Part shown: in pieces, positions 17,350-26,310 of the stretch
Layout of the letters: each line of letters begins with the position of its first letter
How positions within the stretch are numbered: position 1 is the stretch's first letter
Assembly: GCA_001648575.1 (NCBI GenBank)
Contig: LQXN01000067.1
Span: 124,001-188,000, forward strand
Origin: Sutcliffiella horikoshii DSM 8719
Lineage (GTDB): Bacteria; Bacillota; Bacilli; Bacillales; Bacillaceae_I
Direction of reading: 5' to 3'
DNA length: 64,000 nt
Program-made: the position numbers and the translations under genes
The notes under the pieces: model-generated
Told to the model about the DNA's origin: nothing
Database searches by the model: none
The model's input: only the letters and a program-made list of their open reading frames with translations

Positions 17350-17784
17350 TTAGGAGCAGCTTCCGCCGTATGTTGTGTTTTTAACGTATGAACCCGTTTC
17401 TCCACGTAGAACATCTCCGCCTGTGGCAACGATGATTTCATCTGTTACCGTTTTTGAGATGTAGGAAGAAACCAATTGAAGAAGGTCATTTACATTAGTT
17501 TGGGAAGTTTTGAATTCTTGTACGATTGGAATTTCATCCATTTCGGCCAAAAGAGCATCCAATTTCGCTTCTGTTTTCTTTAATGCTTCTGTCTTTCCGT
17601 AGTGCTGGAAGTTTACTGCTTGCTTCTGTAAGCTTTTCACACTTGCGACCATTTCTTTGATTTTCTGGTTTTCATTGATTTGCCCTTCTGCACGCTTGAA
17701 GTATTCCACTTCTTCTGTGTCTGCAATCATTTGTGCCAGTTCTTTTGCTCTTTCCACTATATCAGCTCTTGTATATTTCGCCAT
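17350..17784 (-). CDS. ricA: RicA/YmcA, RicAFT complex subunit
   Basis: 144 residues, YlbF/YmcA (Com_YlbF) helical family. RicA (YmcA), RicF (YlbF) and RicT (YaaT) form an iron-sulfur-containing complex that in B. subtilis promotes RNase Y maturation of operon transcripts and stimulates biofilm formation, competence and sporulation. Visible are KYTRADIVERAKELAQMIAD, EEVEYFKRAEGQINENQKI (about 25-43) and a C-terminal cysteine (YGGSCS) that may be a cluster ligand. TGGAGGTATAAAAAATG gives the start, 4 bp after miaB, so it is translated from the miaB transcript. Its partner RNase Y is encoded at 27550-29112. Confidence 0.93.
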   Translation of the reverse strand: MAKYTRADIVERAKELAQMIADTEEVEYFKRAEGQINENQKIKEMVASVKSLQKQAVNFQHYGKTEALKKTEAKLDALLAEMDEIPIVQEFKTSQTNVNDLLQLVSSYISKTVTDEIIVATGGDVLRGETGSYVKNTTYGGSCS

Positions 17785-17787
17785 TTT

Positions 17788-19332
17788 TTATACCTCCAAT
17801 GCTTCTTCTGCAACTTCTTCAACCAGTTCTCCATCCAATGTCCAGGTTTTCGTCTTAACCACTTTAACTTTGACTATTTTCCCGATCACAGATTTTGGGG
17901 CTCTGAAGTTGACTAGTTTACTTTTATCTGTATATCCTGCTAACACATCAGGATTTTTCTTGCTTTCACCTTCTACCAATACTTCTACAACTTGACCCTC
18001 ATATTCTTTTAATTTCTTTGCAGAAATTTCATTTACGAGTGCATTCAGGCGTTGAAGGCGTTCTTTCTTCACTTCCATCGGTACGTTATCCACCATTTTT
18101 GCAGCAGGCGTACCTTCACGAGGTGAGTAGATGAACGTATATGCTGTATCAAATTCGACTTCACGGTAAAGCGACATCGTTTCTTCGAATTGCTCCTCCG
18201 TTTCGTTAGGGAAACCAACAATGATATCAGTTGTAAGGGACGCGTTAGGCATTGCCGTTTTTATTTTCCCGACAAGTTCAAGATAACGTTCTCTATCATA
18301 TTTACGCGCCATCAGCTTCAACACTTCTGAGCTGCCAGACTGAACCGGCAAATGTATATGATCAAGAAGGTTGCCGCCTTTTGCCAACACTTCAACTAAA
18401 CGATCGTCAAAATCTCTTGGGTGGCTTGTCGTAAAGCGGACACGAGGGATATCGATCTTGCTGATTTCCTCCATCAGGTCCCCAAGACCAAACTTCATAT
18501 CTTCAAAATCTTTTCCGTATGCATTTACATTTTGTCCGAGCAAGGTGATTTCTTTGTATCCTTGTGCCGCTAAGTGGCGAACCTCTTGGATGATATCCTC
18601 GGGTCGTCTGCTTCTCTCCTTACCACGTGTGTAAGGGACAATACAGTACGTACAGAATTTATCACAGCCGTACATGATGTTTACCCAAGCCTTGATCTCG
18701 CCTTTACGGTTTTTAGGCAGGTTTTCAATAACATCGCCTTCTTTGGACCAAACTTCAATCACCATTTCTTTAGACATGTATGCGTCCTTTAAAATGTTAG
18801 GTAGACGGTGAATATTATGGGTACCAAAAATCATATCCACTTGCTGATAGGTTTTAAGAATCTTGTTAACCACTGATTCTTCTTGGGACATACAGCCACA
18901 TACACCAATCAAAAGGCCAGGTCTTGATTTTTTCAGAGTTTTTAAATGACCAAGTTCACCAAACACCTTGTTCTCCGCATTCTCACGGATTGCACAGGTA
19001 TTTAATAGGATGACATCGGCGTCATTCACTGTATATGTCGCTTCATAGCCAAGGGCAAGAAATATCCCGGCCATCACTTCTGTGTCATGTTCATTCATTT
19101 GACAACCATACGTACGTATATAAAATTTCTTTCCTACTCCAAGACCTTGAAACTCCTCGGATATGGAAAAATCCTGATATGCAACTTCTTCTTTTCCGCG
19201 CTTCTTCGCGTCTTTTAGAGAAGGTGGTGCATAAACGGACTCAAAGTATTTGCTGAAATCCTTCTCGGATTTTTTGTCCGATGAATTCCCCGCAACTACT
19301 TGTGCTGCTTCCACTCTTTGTTTCTCATTCAT
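17788..19332 (-). CDS. miaB: tRNA-2-methylthio-N6-dimethylallyladenosine synthase MiaB
   Basis: 514 residues from [11 protein letters not shown], preceded by AAAGGAGTCATCACA; the longer frame adds 18 unsupported residues. It is a radical-SAM methylthiotransferase acting on i6A37 tRNA made by MiaA. Three cluster cysteines sit in the N-terminal UPF0004 domain ([30 protein letters not shown]), and the radical-SAM motif is [18 protein letters not shown]-terminal TRAM domain ends the protein. The N-terminal extension with [19 protein letters not shown] is typical of Bacillus MiaB. It forms an operon with ricA. Confidence 0.97.
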   Translation of the reverse strand: MNEKQRVEAAQVVAGNSSDKKSEKDFSKYFESVYAPPSLKDAKKRGKEEVAYQDFSISEEFQGLGVGKKFYIRTYGCQMNEHDTEVMAGIFLALGYEATYTVNDADVILLNTCAIRENAENKVFGELGHLKTLKKSRPGLLIGVCGCMSQEESVVNKILKTYQQVDMIFGTHNIHRLPNILKDAYMSKEMVIEVWSKEGDVIENLPKNRKGEIKAWVNIMYGCDKFCTYCIVPYTRGKERSRRPEDIIQEVRHLAAQGYKEITLLGQNVNAYGKDFEDMKFGLGDLMEEISKIDIPRVRFTTSHPRDFDDRLVEVLAKGGNLLDHIHLPVQSGSSEVLKLMARKYDRERYLELVGKIKTAMPNASLTTDIIVGFPNETEEQFEETMSLYREVEFDTAYTFIYSPREGTPAAKMVDNVPMEVKKERLQRLNALVNEISAKKLKEYEGQVVEVLVEGESKKNPDVLAGYTDKSKLVNFRAPKSVIGKIVKVKVVKTKTWTLDGELVEEVAEEALEV

Positions 19333-19459
19333 TGTGATGACTCCTTTCCAGAAAAGTAGAGCGCATAAAACTCTACACATTAACATAGTATATTATTTTA
19401 TGGCTTCTTAAACAATAAATATGGAGAAGATTACATAAATCTACATATTTCTAACACAT

Positions 19460-19495
19460 AACAAGAGAGACACTTGTTCACGTGTCTCTCTTGTT
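19460..19495 (-). terminator. Hairpin after kbl (probable terminator)
   Basis: AACAAGAGAGACAC-N8-GTGTCTCTCTTGTT is a perfect 14-bp stem just after the kbl stop codon. The following minus-strand bases (ATGTGTTAG) have no strong T-tract, so termination efficiency is uncertain. Confidence 0.65.
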
Positions 19496-19505
19496 GTTCC
19501 TTCTA

Positions 19506-20684
19506 TTAGGAAATGATCCCAAGCTCTTTACCAGCTTTTTCGAAAATATCCAATGCTTCTTGAAGCTCTTCTTTTGAGTGTTGTGCCGTGACGATTGTAC
19601 GTACACGCGCCATGCCTTTGGCAACAGTAGGGAATGCGATACCTTGTGCAAAGACACCGTACTCCAATAGTTTATCAGAAAATTTATGAGAAAGCGCCTC
19701 GTCTCCAACAATAACAGGGGTGACTGGTGTTTGACTTTCCCCAGTATCATAGCCAAGTTTCACTAATCCATCCTTAAAGAATTTCGCATTGTCCCATAGT
19801 TTTTCAATTAGTTCCGGTTCTTCAAGCAACACTTGGATTGCTTCATCACATGCAGCTGTAACAGCTGGTGGATGAGAAGTACTGAAAAGGAAAGGACGCC
19901 CTTTATGGATCAGATAATCAATCAAGGAACGGGAGCTAGCTACATATCCGCCTAGAACTCCGATAGCCTTACTAAGTGTTCCCACTTGGATGTGCACACG
20001 GCCGTCTAAACCAAAATGATTCACCGTACCTCGTCCATTTTCCCCAAGAACTCCAGAAGCATGGGCATCGTCCACCATAACAAGTGCATCATATTGTTCA
20101 GCTAGTTCCACAATTTTATCGAGTGGAGCAATATTTCCATCCATGGAGAATACTCCATCTGTTACAATAAGACGCTTGCGATATTCGCCGGACTCTTTCA
20201 GCGCACGCTCTAAATCTTTCATATCTACATGCTTGTACACTTTACGGGCAGCCTTTGTAAGGCGGATCCCGTCAATGATGGAAGCATGGTTCAATGCATC
20301 GGAAATTACCACATCTTCAGGAGAAAGAATAGCAGAAAGTACTCCTTGGTTAGTAGTAAACCCGGATTGAAATACAAGGGAAGCTTCTGTGTGCTTGAAT
20401 TTTGCAAGCTTTTCTTCCAACTGTTCATGCATTGTGAACGTTCCGGCAATTGTGCGTACAGAACCAGTACCGGCACCGAATTTCTCAACAGCTTCCAAAG
20501 CCGCTTTCACTAGACGTGGGTGCGTTGTTAAACCCAAGTAGTTGTTAGAGGAAAGCTGAATAACTTCTTTCCCATTTATTACAACTTTCGATCCTTGATC
20601 AGATTCTAAAGGCACAAGTTTACGGAATGTACCCTGTTCTTTCATTTGATCTAATTCTTCTTGTAAGTACTCAAAACCTTTCAT
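19506..20684 (-). CDS. kbl: Glycine C-acetyltransferase (2-amino-3-ketobutyrate CoA ligase)
   Basis: Cleaves 2-amino-3-oxobutyrate with CoA to glycine and acetyl-CoA, the second step of threonine breakdown. 392 residues, alpha-oxoamine synthase family. The PLP lysine lies in [15 protein letters not shown] (about 232-246); other motifs are [13 protein letters not shown] (about 45-57), [11 protein letters not shown] and [31 protein letters not shown] precedes the ATG. It follows tdh by 32 bp in a two-gene operon, so the two enzymes should hand over the unstable intermediate. Confidence 0.96.
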   Translation of the reverse strand: MKGFEYLQEELDQMKEQGTFRKLVPLESDQGSKVVINGKEVIQLSSNNYLGLTTHPRLVKAALEAVEKFGAGTGSVRTIAGTFTMHEQLEEKLAKFKHTEASLVFQSGFTTNQGVLSAILSPEDVVISDALNHASIIDGIRLTKAARKVYKHVDMKDLERALKESGEYRKRLIVTDGVFSMDGNIAPLDKIVELAEQYDALVMVDDAHASGVLGENGRGTVNHFGLDGRVHIQVGTLSKAIGVLGGYVASSRSLIDYLIHKGRPFLFSTSHPPAVTAACDEAIQVLLEEPELIEKLWDNAKFFKDGLVKLGYDTGESQTPVTPVIVGDEALSHKFSDKLLEYGVFAQGIAFPTVAKGMARVRTIVTAQHSKEELQEALDIFEKAGKELGIIS

Positions 20685-20716
20685 CAGTAACCCCTCCTAT
20701 TTTTACCACTGCGTAT

Positions 20717-21757
20717 TTATGGGTGTAAAACTACTTTACCACATTGACCAGAAATCATTAAATCAAAGCCTTTTTCGAAATCTTCAAGAGGAAAGTGATG
20801 TGTGATCATTGGCTTTACGTCCACTTGGCCAGACTTTAGTAGACTAGAAACCTGCTGCCATGTAGAATACATTTTTCTTCCTGTGATTCCTTGTACAGTT
20901 ACTCCTTTAAAAACGATATCGTTCGTAATGTCCAATTCCACCGGACGGACAGGCAAGCTCAAGATGGAAACTCTCCCGCCATTTGTGATCATTTTAAAAC
21001 CTTGGTTCATGGCAATCGGATGACCGGACATTTCACAAACTACTTCTACTCCATGTCCTTCTGTCAGCTTCATAACTTCATCGACCGGGTTTGCCTCTTT
21101 AGCATTAATAACTGTAGTAGCGCCCATTTTTGTGGCTAGATCAAGTCTGTATTCGTTTAAATCAATAGCAATCACTTGTGAAGCACCGGCAGCTTTTGCC
21201 ACTCCCACCGCCATGATGCCTATAGGTCCACAACCGATGACTGCCACCGTTTTACCTGTTACGTCCCCTGCAAGTACTGTATGTACGGCATTTCCCATCG
21301 GTTCCTGAACAGATGCCACATCATATGGCATATCTTTCGGGTTCTTCCAAACATTTACCGCAGGAAGAGCTACATATTCTGCAAAACAGCCTTGTGTGTC
21401 AACACCGATAATCTTTGTATCCTTACAAATGTGATAATCACCTTTTAGACATTGTGGACATTTGTAGCAGACAATATGAGTTTCAGCTGAAACTTGATCT
21501 CCAAGTTGGACATTTGTCACTTTGCTGCCCACTTCAACAATCTCCCCGGCAAATTCATGACCGAATGCATATGGAGGATTCACACGACTTTGGGACCATT
21601 CATCCCATGTATAAATATGCACATCTGTTCCACAAATAGAGGTTGCTTTAACTTTTATAAGTACTTCATCTTCTTTTATTTTTGGTATATCTATCATTTG
21701 AAGTTCTGCACCATAACCGCGGTGATGCTTCACAATCGCCTTCATTTTTCCATTCAC
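20717..21757 (-). CDS. tdh: L-threonine 3-dehydrogenase
   Basis: NAD- and zinc-dependent oxidation of threonine to 2-amino-3-oxobutyrate. About 346 residues. The GTG of VNGKMKAIVKHH is preferred, with GAGGGAGTG about 8 bp upstream; an upstream GTG at 21766 overlaps that site, and ATG at 21745 is also possible. Catalytic zinc ligands are in SICGTDVHIYTWDE and YAFGHEFAGE, the structural zinc cysteines in CYKCPQCLKGDYHIC, and the NAD site in AVIGCGPIGIMAVGVAKAAG. It is first in the tdh-kbl operon. A promoter, an adjacent palindrome and a cre-like site lie upstream. Confidence 0.95.
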   Translation of the reverse strand: MNGKMKAIVKHHRGYGAELQMIDIPKIKEDEVLIKVKATSICGTDVHIYTWDEWSQSRVNPPYAFGHEFAGEIVEVGSKVTNVQLGDQVSAETHIVCYKCPQCLKGDYHICKDTKIIGVDTQGCFAEYVALPAVNVWKNPKDMPYDVASVQEPMGNAVHTVLAGDVTGKTVAVIGCGPIGIMAVGVAKAAGASQVIAIDLNEYRLDLATKMGATTVINAKEANPVDEVMKLTEGHGVEVVCEMSGHPIAMNQGFKMITNGGRVSILSLPVRPVELDITNDIVFKGVTVQGITGRKMYSTWQQVSSLLKSGQVDVKPMITHHFPLEDFEKGFDLMISGQCGKVVLHP

Positions 21758-21808
21758 AGAGAACACTCCCTCATAAATATTAAACTATTAAACATAAATA
21801 CTAGTAAG

Positions 21809-21837
21809 AGTGTATCATCTATAAGGATTTGTGTAAA
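21809..21837 (-). promoter_or_regulatory. Sigma-A promoter of tdh-kbl
   Basis: TTTACA (21832-21837) and TACACT (21809-21814) on the minus strand are separated by 17 bp, placing the transcription start near 21802. Confidence 0.7.
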
Positions 21838-21842
21838 CCTGG

Positions 21843-21863
21843 TTGTCCACTGGGTGTGGACAA
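21843..21863. promoter_or_regulatory. Perfect palindrome abutting the tdh promoter
   Basis: TTGTCCAC-TGGGT-GTGGACAA is an exact 8-bp inverted repeat with a 5-nt centre, at roughly -41 to -61 relative to the predicted tdh start of transcription. The position suits an activator or a repressor. There is no T-tract, so it is not a terminator. Confidence 0.55.
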
Positions 21864-21907
21864 CTGATTATGTCAGATAAAAAAACGAAGAATTTTTGAA
21901 TTTTTTA

Positions 21908-21921
21908 AGAAAGCGTTTACA
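21908..21921 (-). promoter_or_regulatory. cre-like (CcpA) site upstream of tdh
   Basis: On the minus strand TGTAAACGCTTTCT fits the B. subtilis cre consensus TGWAARCGYTWNCW at every position. It lies between the korB terminator and the tdh promoter, about 105-120 bp upstream of the predicted start of transcription. Confidence 0.6.
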
Positions 21922-21930
21922 TTTTTGCAT

Positions 21931-21976
21931 AAAAAAATTGAAAAGTCCCAGCCGCTTAGCCAGGACTTTTCAATCA
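21931..21976 (-). terminator. Rho-independent terminator of korAB
   Basis: On the minus strand TTGAAAAGTCC and GGACTTTTCAA flank an inner TGGC...GCTG loop region, forming an 11-bp outer stem, and are followed by TTTTTTTATGC. It immediately follows the korB stop codon. Confidence 0.9.
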
Positions 21977-22843
21977 TTACATAAATTCTTTCACTAACTC
22001 GTTAAATTGTGCTTCATCCAATTGAAGATCCGCTTTTGCAAGAGGCTCTTCACTGTAGTTGTGAACCATATCCTGGTAAGATTTCTGATCCTTATTCTGA
22101 TAGATCAATCCGGTCACAAGTCCGTTATGCTCCATTAAAGTCTGCATTGCAGAAACTTTATTATGAGCATCATAGCCTTCGATATCAGCTAATTTCGTCA
22201 AGTTTTCTTTGAACCAGTCATATGTGTTTACTTTGTTGTAAGTTACGCAAGGGCTAAACACATTGATTAAAGAGAATCCTTTATGCTGAATACCCTTTTC
22301 AATTAAGGATGTGAGATCCTTCAAGTCTGTAGAAAAACTTTGTGCCACAAACGTTGCACCTGCTGTCAGGGCCATTTCCATTACCGAAAGGGATGACTCA
22401 ATGGAACCTTGTGGTGTAGATTTTGTTTTAAAGCCCACTTCACTACGAGGGGATGTCTGTCCTTTTGTAAGTCCGTAGATCTGGTTGTCCATAACAATAT
22501 ATGTAACGTCTATGTTACGGCGAATGGCATGGATGGTGTGGCCCAATCCGATGGCAAAACCATCTCCGTCCCCACCTGAAGCGATAACCGTTAAGTCCTT
22601 ATTCGCCATTTTCACACCTTGTGCAATCGGTAAAGAACGTCCATGGATTCCATGAAATCCGTACGAATTGATGTATCCTGATATACGACCCGAACACCCG
22701 ATACCAGAAACAACTGCAAGGTTTTCAGGCTCTAATCCAACATTTGCGGCAGCACGTTGGATGGCAGCTTGTACGGAGAAATCCCCGCAACCAGGACACC
22801 AGTTAGGTTTTACATTATTTCTAAAATCTTTGAACGTTGCCAT
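21977..22843 (-). CDS. korB: 2-oxoacid:ferredoxin oxidoreductase, beta subunit
   Basis: 288 residues, the thiamine-diphosphate-binding subunit. NWCPGCGDFSVQAAIQRA (about 14-31) holds the CxxC that family members use in the catalytic centre, and GDGDGFAIGLGH (about 94) plus MDNQIYGLTKGQ (about 122) form the TPP site. With the alpha subunit it oxidatively decarboxylates 2-oxoacids, most often 2-oxoglutarate in Bacilli, to acyl-CoA with ferredoxin as acceptor. It starts exactly where korA stops (TAA then ATG), so translation is coupled. B. subtilis 168 has no such pair between spoVS and tdh. The substrate cannot be fixed from sequence alone. Confidence 0.9.
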   Translation of the reverse strand: MATFKDFRNNVKPNWCPGCGDFSVQAAIQRAAANVGLEPENLAVVSGIGCSGRISGYINSYGFHGIHGRSLPIAQGVKMANKDLTVIASGGDGDGFAIGLGHTIHAIRRNIDVTYIVMDNQIYGLTKGQTSPRSEVGFKTKSTPQGSIESSLSVMEMALTAGATFVAQSFSTDLKDLTSLIEKGIQHKGFSLINVFSPCVTYNKVNTYDWFKENLTKLADIEGYDAHNKVSAMQTLMEHNGLVTGLIYQNKDQKSYQDMVHNYSEEPLAKADLQLDEAQFNELVKEFM

Positions 22844-24580
22844 TTATAACAACTCCTTGCATTTTGTGTGGATTTCTTTCGGTAGGAATGGATCTCCATC
22901 ATACTTCAAGAGGCTACTGATTTTTGCATGCTCGCCTACATTCATTTTCAGGATACTGGCAAGCTGTCCTGTAGCATTATATTCCACAACAATTACTTTT
23001 TTCGCCGCTTTTACAAGTGGTTCGATTTCCTTTGTCGGGAACGGATGAATCAGACGGACTTGTGCATGATTAGCTTTGATTCCATCAAGCTCCAATCTTT
23101 CCATCGCTTCTTCGATCGTACCGCGAGTAGAGTTGAATCCAACCAACAATACATCAGGTTCCTCATGCTTAGCGTTTACGTGAACAGGTGTATTGAATTT
23201 TAAGTTATTCAATTTTCTCAAGCGCTTGTCCATTTGTGCTTGACGGTTTGCTGCAACTTCAGAAGGCTTACCTGTTTCTTCATGTTCTACTCCAGTTACA
23301 TGGTGAATACCATTTTTCATTCCTGGGATAACCCGAGGGGAAACGCCGTCTTCAGTAACCTCATACCGTTTAAAGTATGCTTTATCATCAGAGGAAGGAA
23401 TCTCTTGATTGATATCAAGCTTTCCACGTCTGATTTCGATATTTTTGTAATCCAAGGATTCAACTGATTGCTTCCCTAACGATAGTTGCAGATCAGTTAA
23501 CAATATAACGGGCACTTGATACTCTTCCGCAATATTGAATGCTTCAATAGTATCGTAGAAAGCTTCTTGAACTGTACTAGGAGCTAATACCACTTTTGGA
23601 ATTTCACCATGAGTACCGTAAATCATGGCCATAAGATCGGATTGTTCGATCTTTGTTGGCAGACCAGTACTCGGGCCGCCCCGTTGTGTATCTACTACTA
23701 CTAACGGCGTTTCAGTCATTCCGGAAAGACCGATAGCTTCCATCATAAGTGATAATCCAGGCCCAGCGGATGCAGTCAGCGTGCGTACGCCTGCATAGTT
23801 GGCACCAATGGCCATGGTACATGCAGCAATTTCATCTTCTGTCTGAATGACCGTTCCACCAAATTTAGGTAGTTTTTTAATGAGGTATTCCATTATTTCG
23901 GATGCTGGAGTGATTGGATATGCCGGCATGAAACGGGAACCAGCAGCTACTGCACCTAGAGCGATTGCATCATTACCGATCATAAATAACCGTTTGTTGC
24001 CATCTGCTTTAGCAAGTTGCATTGTTTCCACGTTCTCAGCTTGCTCTTTTACAAACTGAACACCTGCTCGGATTGCATCCATATTCTTTTCCACGATAGA
24101 TTCGCCTTTACGGCCGAAAATCTCTTGCACCACTTCACGGAAAGACTCCGCATCCAAATCAAGGATTGCACTTGACGCTCCAACTGCAACCATGTTCTTC
24201 ATCAAAGATGTGCCTAATTCCGTTGCTATTTCAGTAAATGGAACAGCGTACAAAGTAGCTTTTCCATCTTCGGGAATGCTTGGTTTAAATTTAGCATCCG
24301 CAATAACTACCCCGCCTTGACGCAATTCGTGATAATTTACATCGATAGTTTCTTGGTCAAATGCTACTAATATGTCAAGATCGTCAGAAATAGAACGAAC
24401 TTGAGTAGTACTCACACGGATTTTATTATTCGTGTGGCCACCTTTAATACGTGAAGAAAAATGGCGATAACCATATAAATAATAGCCTAGACGATTTAAT
24501 GCAATGGAGAAAATCTCACCAGTACTTTCGATACCTTCCCCTTGTTGCCCTCCAACTTTCCATGAAAGTTGATTGATCAT
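22844..24580 (-). CDS. korA: 2-oxoacid:ferredoxin oxidoreductase, fused gamma-alpha subunit
   Basis: 578 residues. The N-terminal gamma domain (VGGQQGEGIESTGEIF about 8-23; HFSSRIKGGHTNNKIR) is fused to the alpha (pyrimidine-binding) domain beginning near residue 200 (GNDAIALGAVAAGSRFMPAY, PITPASEIMEYL, TEDEIAACTMAIGANYAG). The C-terminal transketolase-like domain carries HPFPTKEIEPLVKAAKKV. It pairs with KorB in a heterodimeric unit. AAAGGGGTG precedes the ATG. It may supply an alternative oxygen-sensitive route through 2-oxoglutarate; the dipeptidase gene lies upstream and threonine catabolism genes downstream. Confidence 0.92.
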   Translation of the reverse strand: MINQLSWKVGGQQGEGIESTGEIFSIALNRLGYYLYGYRHFSSRIKGGHTNNKIRVSTTQVRSISDDLDILVAFDQETIDVNYHELRQGGVVIADAKFKPSIPEDGKATLYAVPFTEIATELGTSLMKNMVAVGASSAILDLDAESFREVVQEIFGRKGESIVEKNMDAIRAGVQFVKEQAENVETMQLAKADGNKRLFMIGNDAIALGAVAAGSRFMPAYPITPASEIMEYLIKKLPKFGGTVIQTEDEIAACTMAIGANYAGVRTLTASAGPGLSLMMEAIGLSGMTETPLVVVDTQRGGPSTGLPTKIEQSDLMAMIYGTHGEIPKVVLAPSTVQEAFYDTIEAFNIAEEYQVPVILLTDLQLSLGKQSVESLDYKNIEIRRGKLDINQEIPSSDDKAYFKRYEVTEDGVSPRVIPGMKNGIHHVTGVEHEETGKPSEVAANRQAQMDKRLRKLNNLKFNTPVHVNAKHEEPDVLLVGFNSTRGTIEEAMERLELDGIKANHAQVRLIHPFPTKEIEPLVKAAKKVIVVEYNATGQLASILKMNVGEHAKISSLLKYDGDPFLPKEIHTKCKELL

Positions 24581-24622
24581 GTGCCTTACACCCCTTTAAT
24601 TACGTTCGTTGTCAGAATTTTG

Positions 24623-24638
24623 TACAATATTTATTGTA
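24623..24638 (-). promoter_or_regulatory. korA promoter region with palindrome
   Basis: The minus strand has an extended -10, TGC followed by TACAAT (24633-24638), with only a weak -35. Overlapping it is the inverted repeat TACAATA-TT-TATTGTA (24623-24638), which could be an operator. The remainder of the gap 24581-24838 shows no gene. Confidence 0.5.
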
Positions 24639-24713
24639 GCATTATTCCCTTCATATAACTAGAAATTACCTATTAAATATAAAAACATGACTAGGAAAAA
24701 CCGCTGAATATGT

Positions 24714-24727
24714 ACTAAACGCTTTCA
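24714..24727 (-). promoter_or_regulatory. cre-like site upstream of korA
   Basis: On the minus strand TGAAAGCGTTTAGT matches the cre consensus TGWAARCGYTWNCW except for one position near the 3' end. It lies about 90-100 bp upstream of the predicted korA start of transcription. Confidence 0.5.
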
Positions 24728-24838
24728 TTGTAGACCTATTTTTTTAAAAATACAAGACTTTGCATTAATTTCTTTCGAAAAATTTGGATATTTTAGCAGT
24801 ATAGAAAGATACAACGATAAAGCTAGTATTCGCAAGGT

Positions 24839-25762
24839 TTATCGCGGAAATCTGGAAAAGAAATTATTAAATATGAACCCTTTGACGGTCGTTTCAGAAT
24901 AGTATTTTAATAAACTATTCACTAAGTTGAAATAGTCCTCATACTTTCCTAGGCCGTGAACTGTATGATCGATTCCATCAAAGTCCGAACCAAAGCCGAT
25001 GTTATTTTCAGCCCCAAGTGAACAATAATGCTCAATATGTCTTATAATATCTATAATAGTGGTTTCAGTTCCCTCTGCGAGGAATTGAGGGACAAATGTA
25101 ACGCCTATTGCCGCATTCTTTTGAATTAGTGCTTGGATCTGGTCATTTGAAAGATTCCTTGGATTCGCACAAACCGCTTTACAGTTTGAATGGGAGGCAA
25201 TAACAAAATCCCCCGTTTCCATGACATCCCAAAAACCTCTGACAGATAGATGAGAAACATCTGTCCAGATAAAATACTCATTATTCATTCTGACTACTTC
25301 CCGTCCGAAAGAAGACAGACCGGCACCTCTTTCTTCCAAGATTCCATCAGCAACAGCATTCGCATGGTTCCATGTCAAACCTACAGAAGTGACCCCAAGC
25401 CGATATAGGGTACGTAACTTTTCTAAATCCGTCCCTATGGCATCGCACCCTTCCAATGTCAAAATAGCACCAATCTGCCCCGGCTTTAATTCTGATATTT
25501 CCTTTTTGGTTGTCACTAGCCTCATGTTTGGAAATCTGCGTAATATTTTTTCATAGAATATGTCGATCATTTCCAACGCTACATGAAAGACAGATTCCTT
25601 TTTCACTTTCTCCGGCACATACACAGCAAAGCATTGTACTCTGGCATCCCCCTGCTTTAAACCATCCCAGGTTACGTGCAGGTCTTCACTGTCTTTAAAG
25701 GATAACCCTTTGTTTTCCCACATTTTCCATAACACATCACAATGTGCATCAAATACTTTCAA
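24839..25762 (-). CDS. Membrane dipeptidase family protein (peptidase M19)
   Basis: 307 residues from a TTG start (LKVFDAHCDVLWKMW), chosen because GTGGAGGGATTGTTT precedes it and the M19 fold begins with this strand; a longer frame adds 42 unsupported residues. Renal-dipeptidase-type metal ligands are visible: DAHCDVLW (H and D), TLEGCDAIG (bridging E), SHSNCKAVCANPRNL, and GSDFDGIDHT. The family hydrolyses dipeptides, including L-D forms. There is no signal peptide, so it should be cytosolic. It lies between spoVS and korAB, a location where B. subtilis 168 has no gene; it may supply amino acids or help recycle peptides, but this is inference. Confidence 0.9.
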   Translation of the reverse strand: MKVFDAHCDVLWKMWENKGLSFKDSEDLHVTWDGLKQGDARVQCFAVYVPEKVKKESVFHVALEMIDIFYEKILRRFPNMRLVTTKKEISELKPGQIGAILTLEGCDAIGTDLEKLRTLYRLGVTSVGLTWNHANAVADGILEERGAGLSSFGREVVRMNNEYFIWTDVSHLSVRGFWDVMETGDFVIASHSNCKAVCANPRNLSNDQIQALIQKNAAIGVTFVPQFLAEGTETTIIDIIRHIEHYCSLGAENNIGFGSDFDGIDHTVHGLGKYEDYFNLVNSLLKYYSETTVKGFIFNNFFSRFPR

Positions 25763-25867
25763 AAACAATCCCTCCACTACTGTCTTTCCTATCCCCTTAA
25801 TTACTATACTCTTTTTATTTGAATGGATGTCGACAAACCTAATAGAACTGAAATAACCATAAACAAA

Positions 25868-25893
25868 CCTGTTTGCAAAAACAAGCAAACAGG
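25868..25893 (-). terminator. Rho-independent terminator of spoVS
   Basis: CCTGTTTGC and GCAAACAGG, a perfect 9-bp stem with an 8-nt loop, followed on the minus strand by TTTGTTTATGG. It lies 21 bp beyond the spoVS stop. Confidence 0.85.
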
Positions 25894-25913
25894 CTCAATG
25901 AAAAGCTATTCTT

Positions 25914-26174
25914 TTATCTTGGTTCCACAATGAGCTTGATTGCCGTTCTTTCTTCTCCATCAATTAATATATCCGTAAAAGCTGGAATACAAATTAAATC
26001 CACTCCACTTGGTGCAACAAACCCACGTGCTATGGCTACTGCTTTTACAGCTTGATTTAGCGCTCCGGCACCAATCGCTTGAATCTCAGCACCCCCACGC
26101 TCTCTTAAAACGCCTGCTAAAGCCCCTGCTACCGAATTTGGATTAGACTTAGCTGAAACCTTTAATATTTCCAT
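25914..26174 (-). CDS. spoVS: Stage V sporulation protein S
   Basis: 86 residues from MEILKVSAKSNPNSVAGALAG, preceded by AAGGAGGAGCTAGAA; the longer frame has no support. SpoVS is an Alba-like small protein, almost invariant among Bacilli, needed for normal septation-to-coat progression in sporulation. GGAEIQAIGAGALNQAVKA (about 27-45) and FVAPSGVDLICIPAF are the conserved core. It is monocistronic here, with its own sigma-H type promoter and terminator; in B. subtilis it is also sigma-H dependent. Confidence 0.97.
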   Translation of the reverse strand: MEILKVSAKSNPNSVAGALAGVLRERGGAEIQAIGAGALNQAVKAVAIARGFVAPSGVDLICIPAFTDILIDGEERTAIKLIVEPR

Positions 26175-26255
26175 TTCTAGCTCCTCCTTAACATTTACAG
26201 TATATGGTGAAAGATCCATAGATGAATGAATTGTTAATAATTTCATTCCTACTAT

Positions 26256-26283
26256 ATTCACGAGGAGCGCAATGTATTCCTAT
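26256..26283 (-). promoter_or_regulatory. Sigma-H promoter of spoVS
   Basis: On the minus strand ATAGGAATA (26275-26283) matches the -35 pattern RNAGGAWWW exactly; after 12 bp CGTGAAT (26256-26262) matches RNNGAAT except its first base. The spacing is as expected. Confidence 0.8.
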
Positions 26284-26310
26284 GGTTGTCAGCTAAGCAT
26301 CTAATATTTA

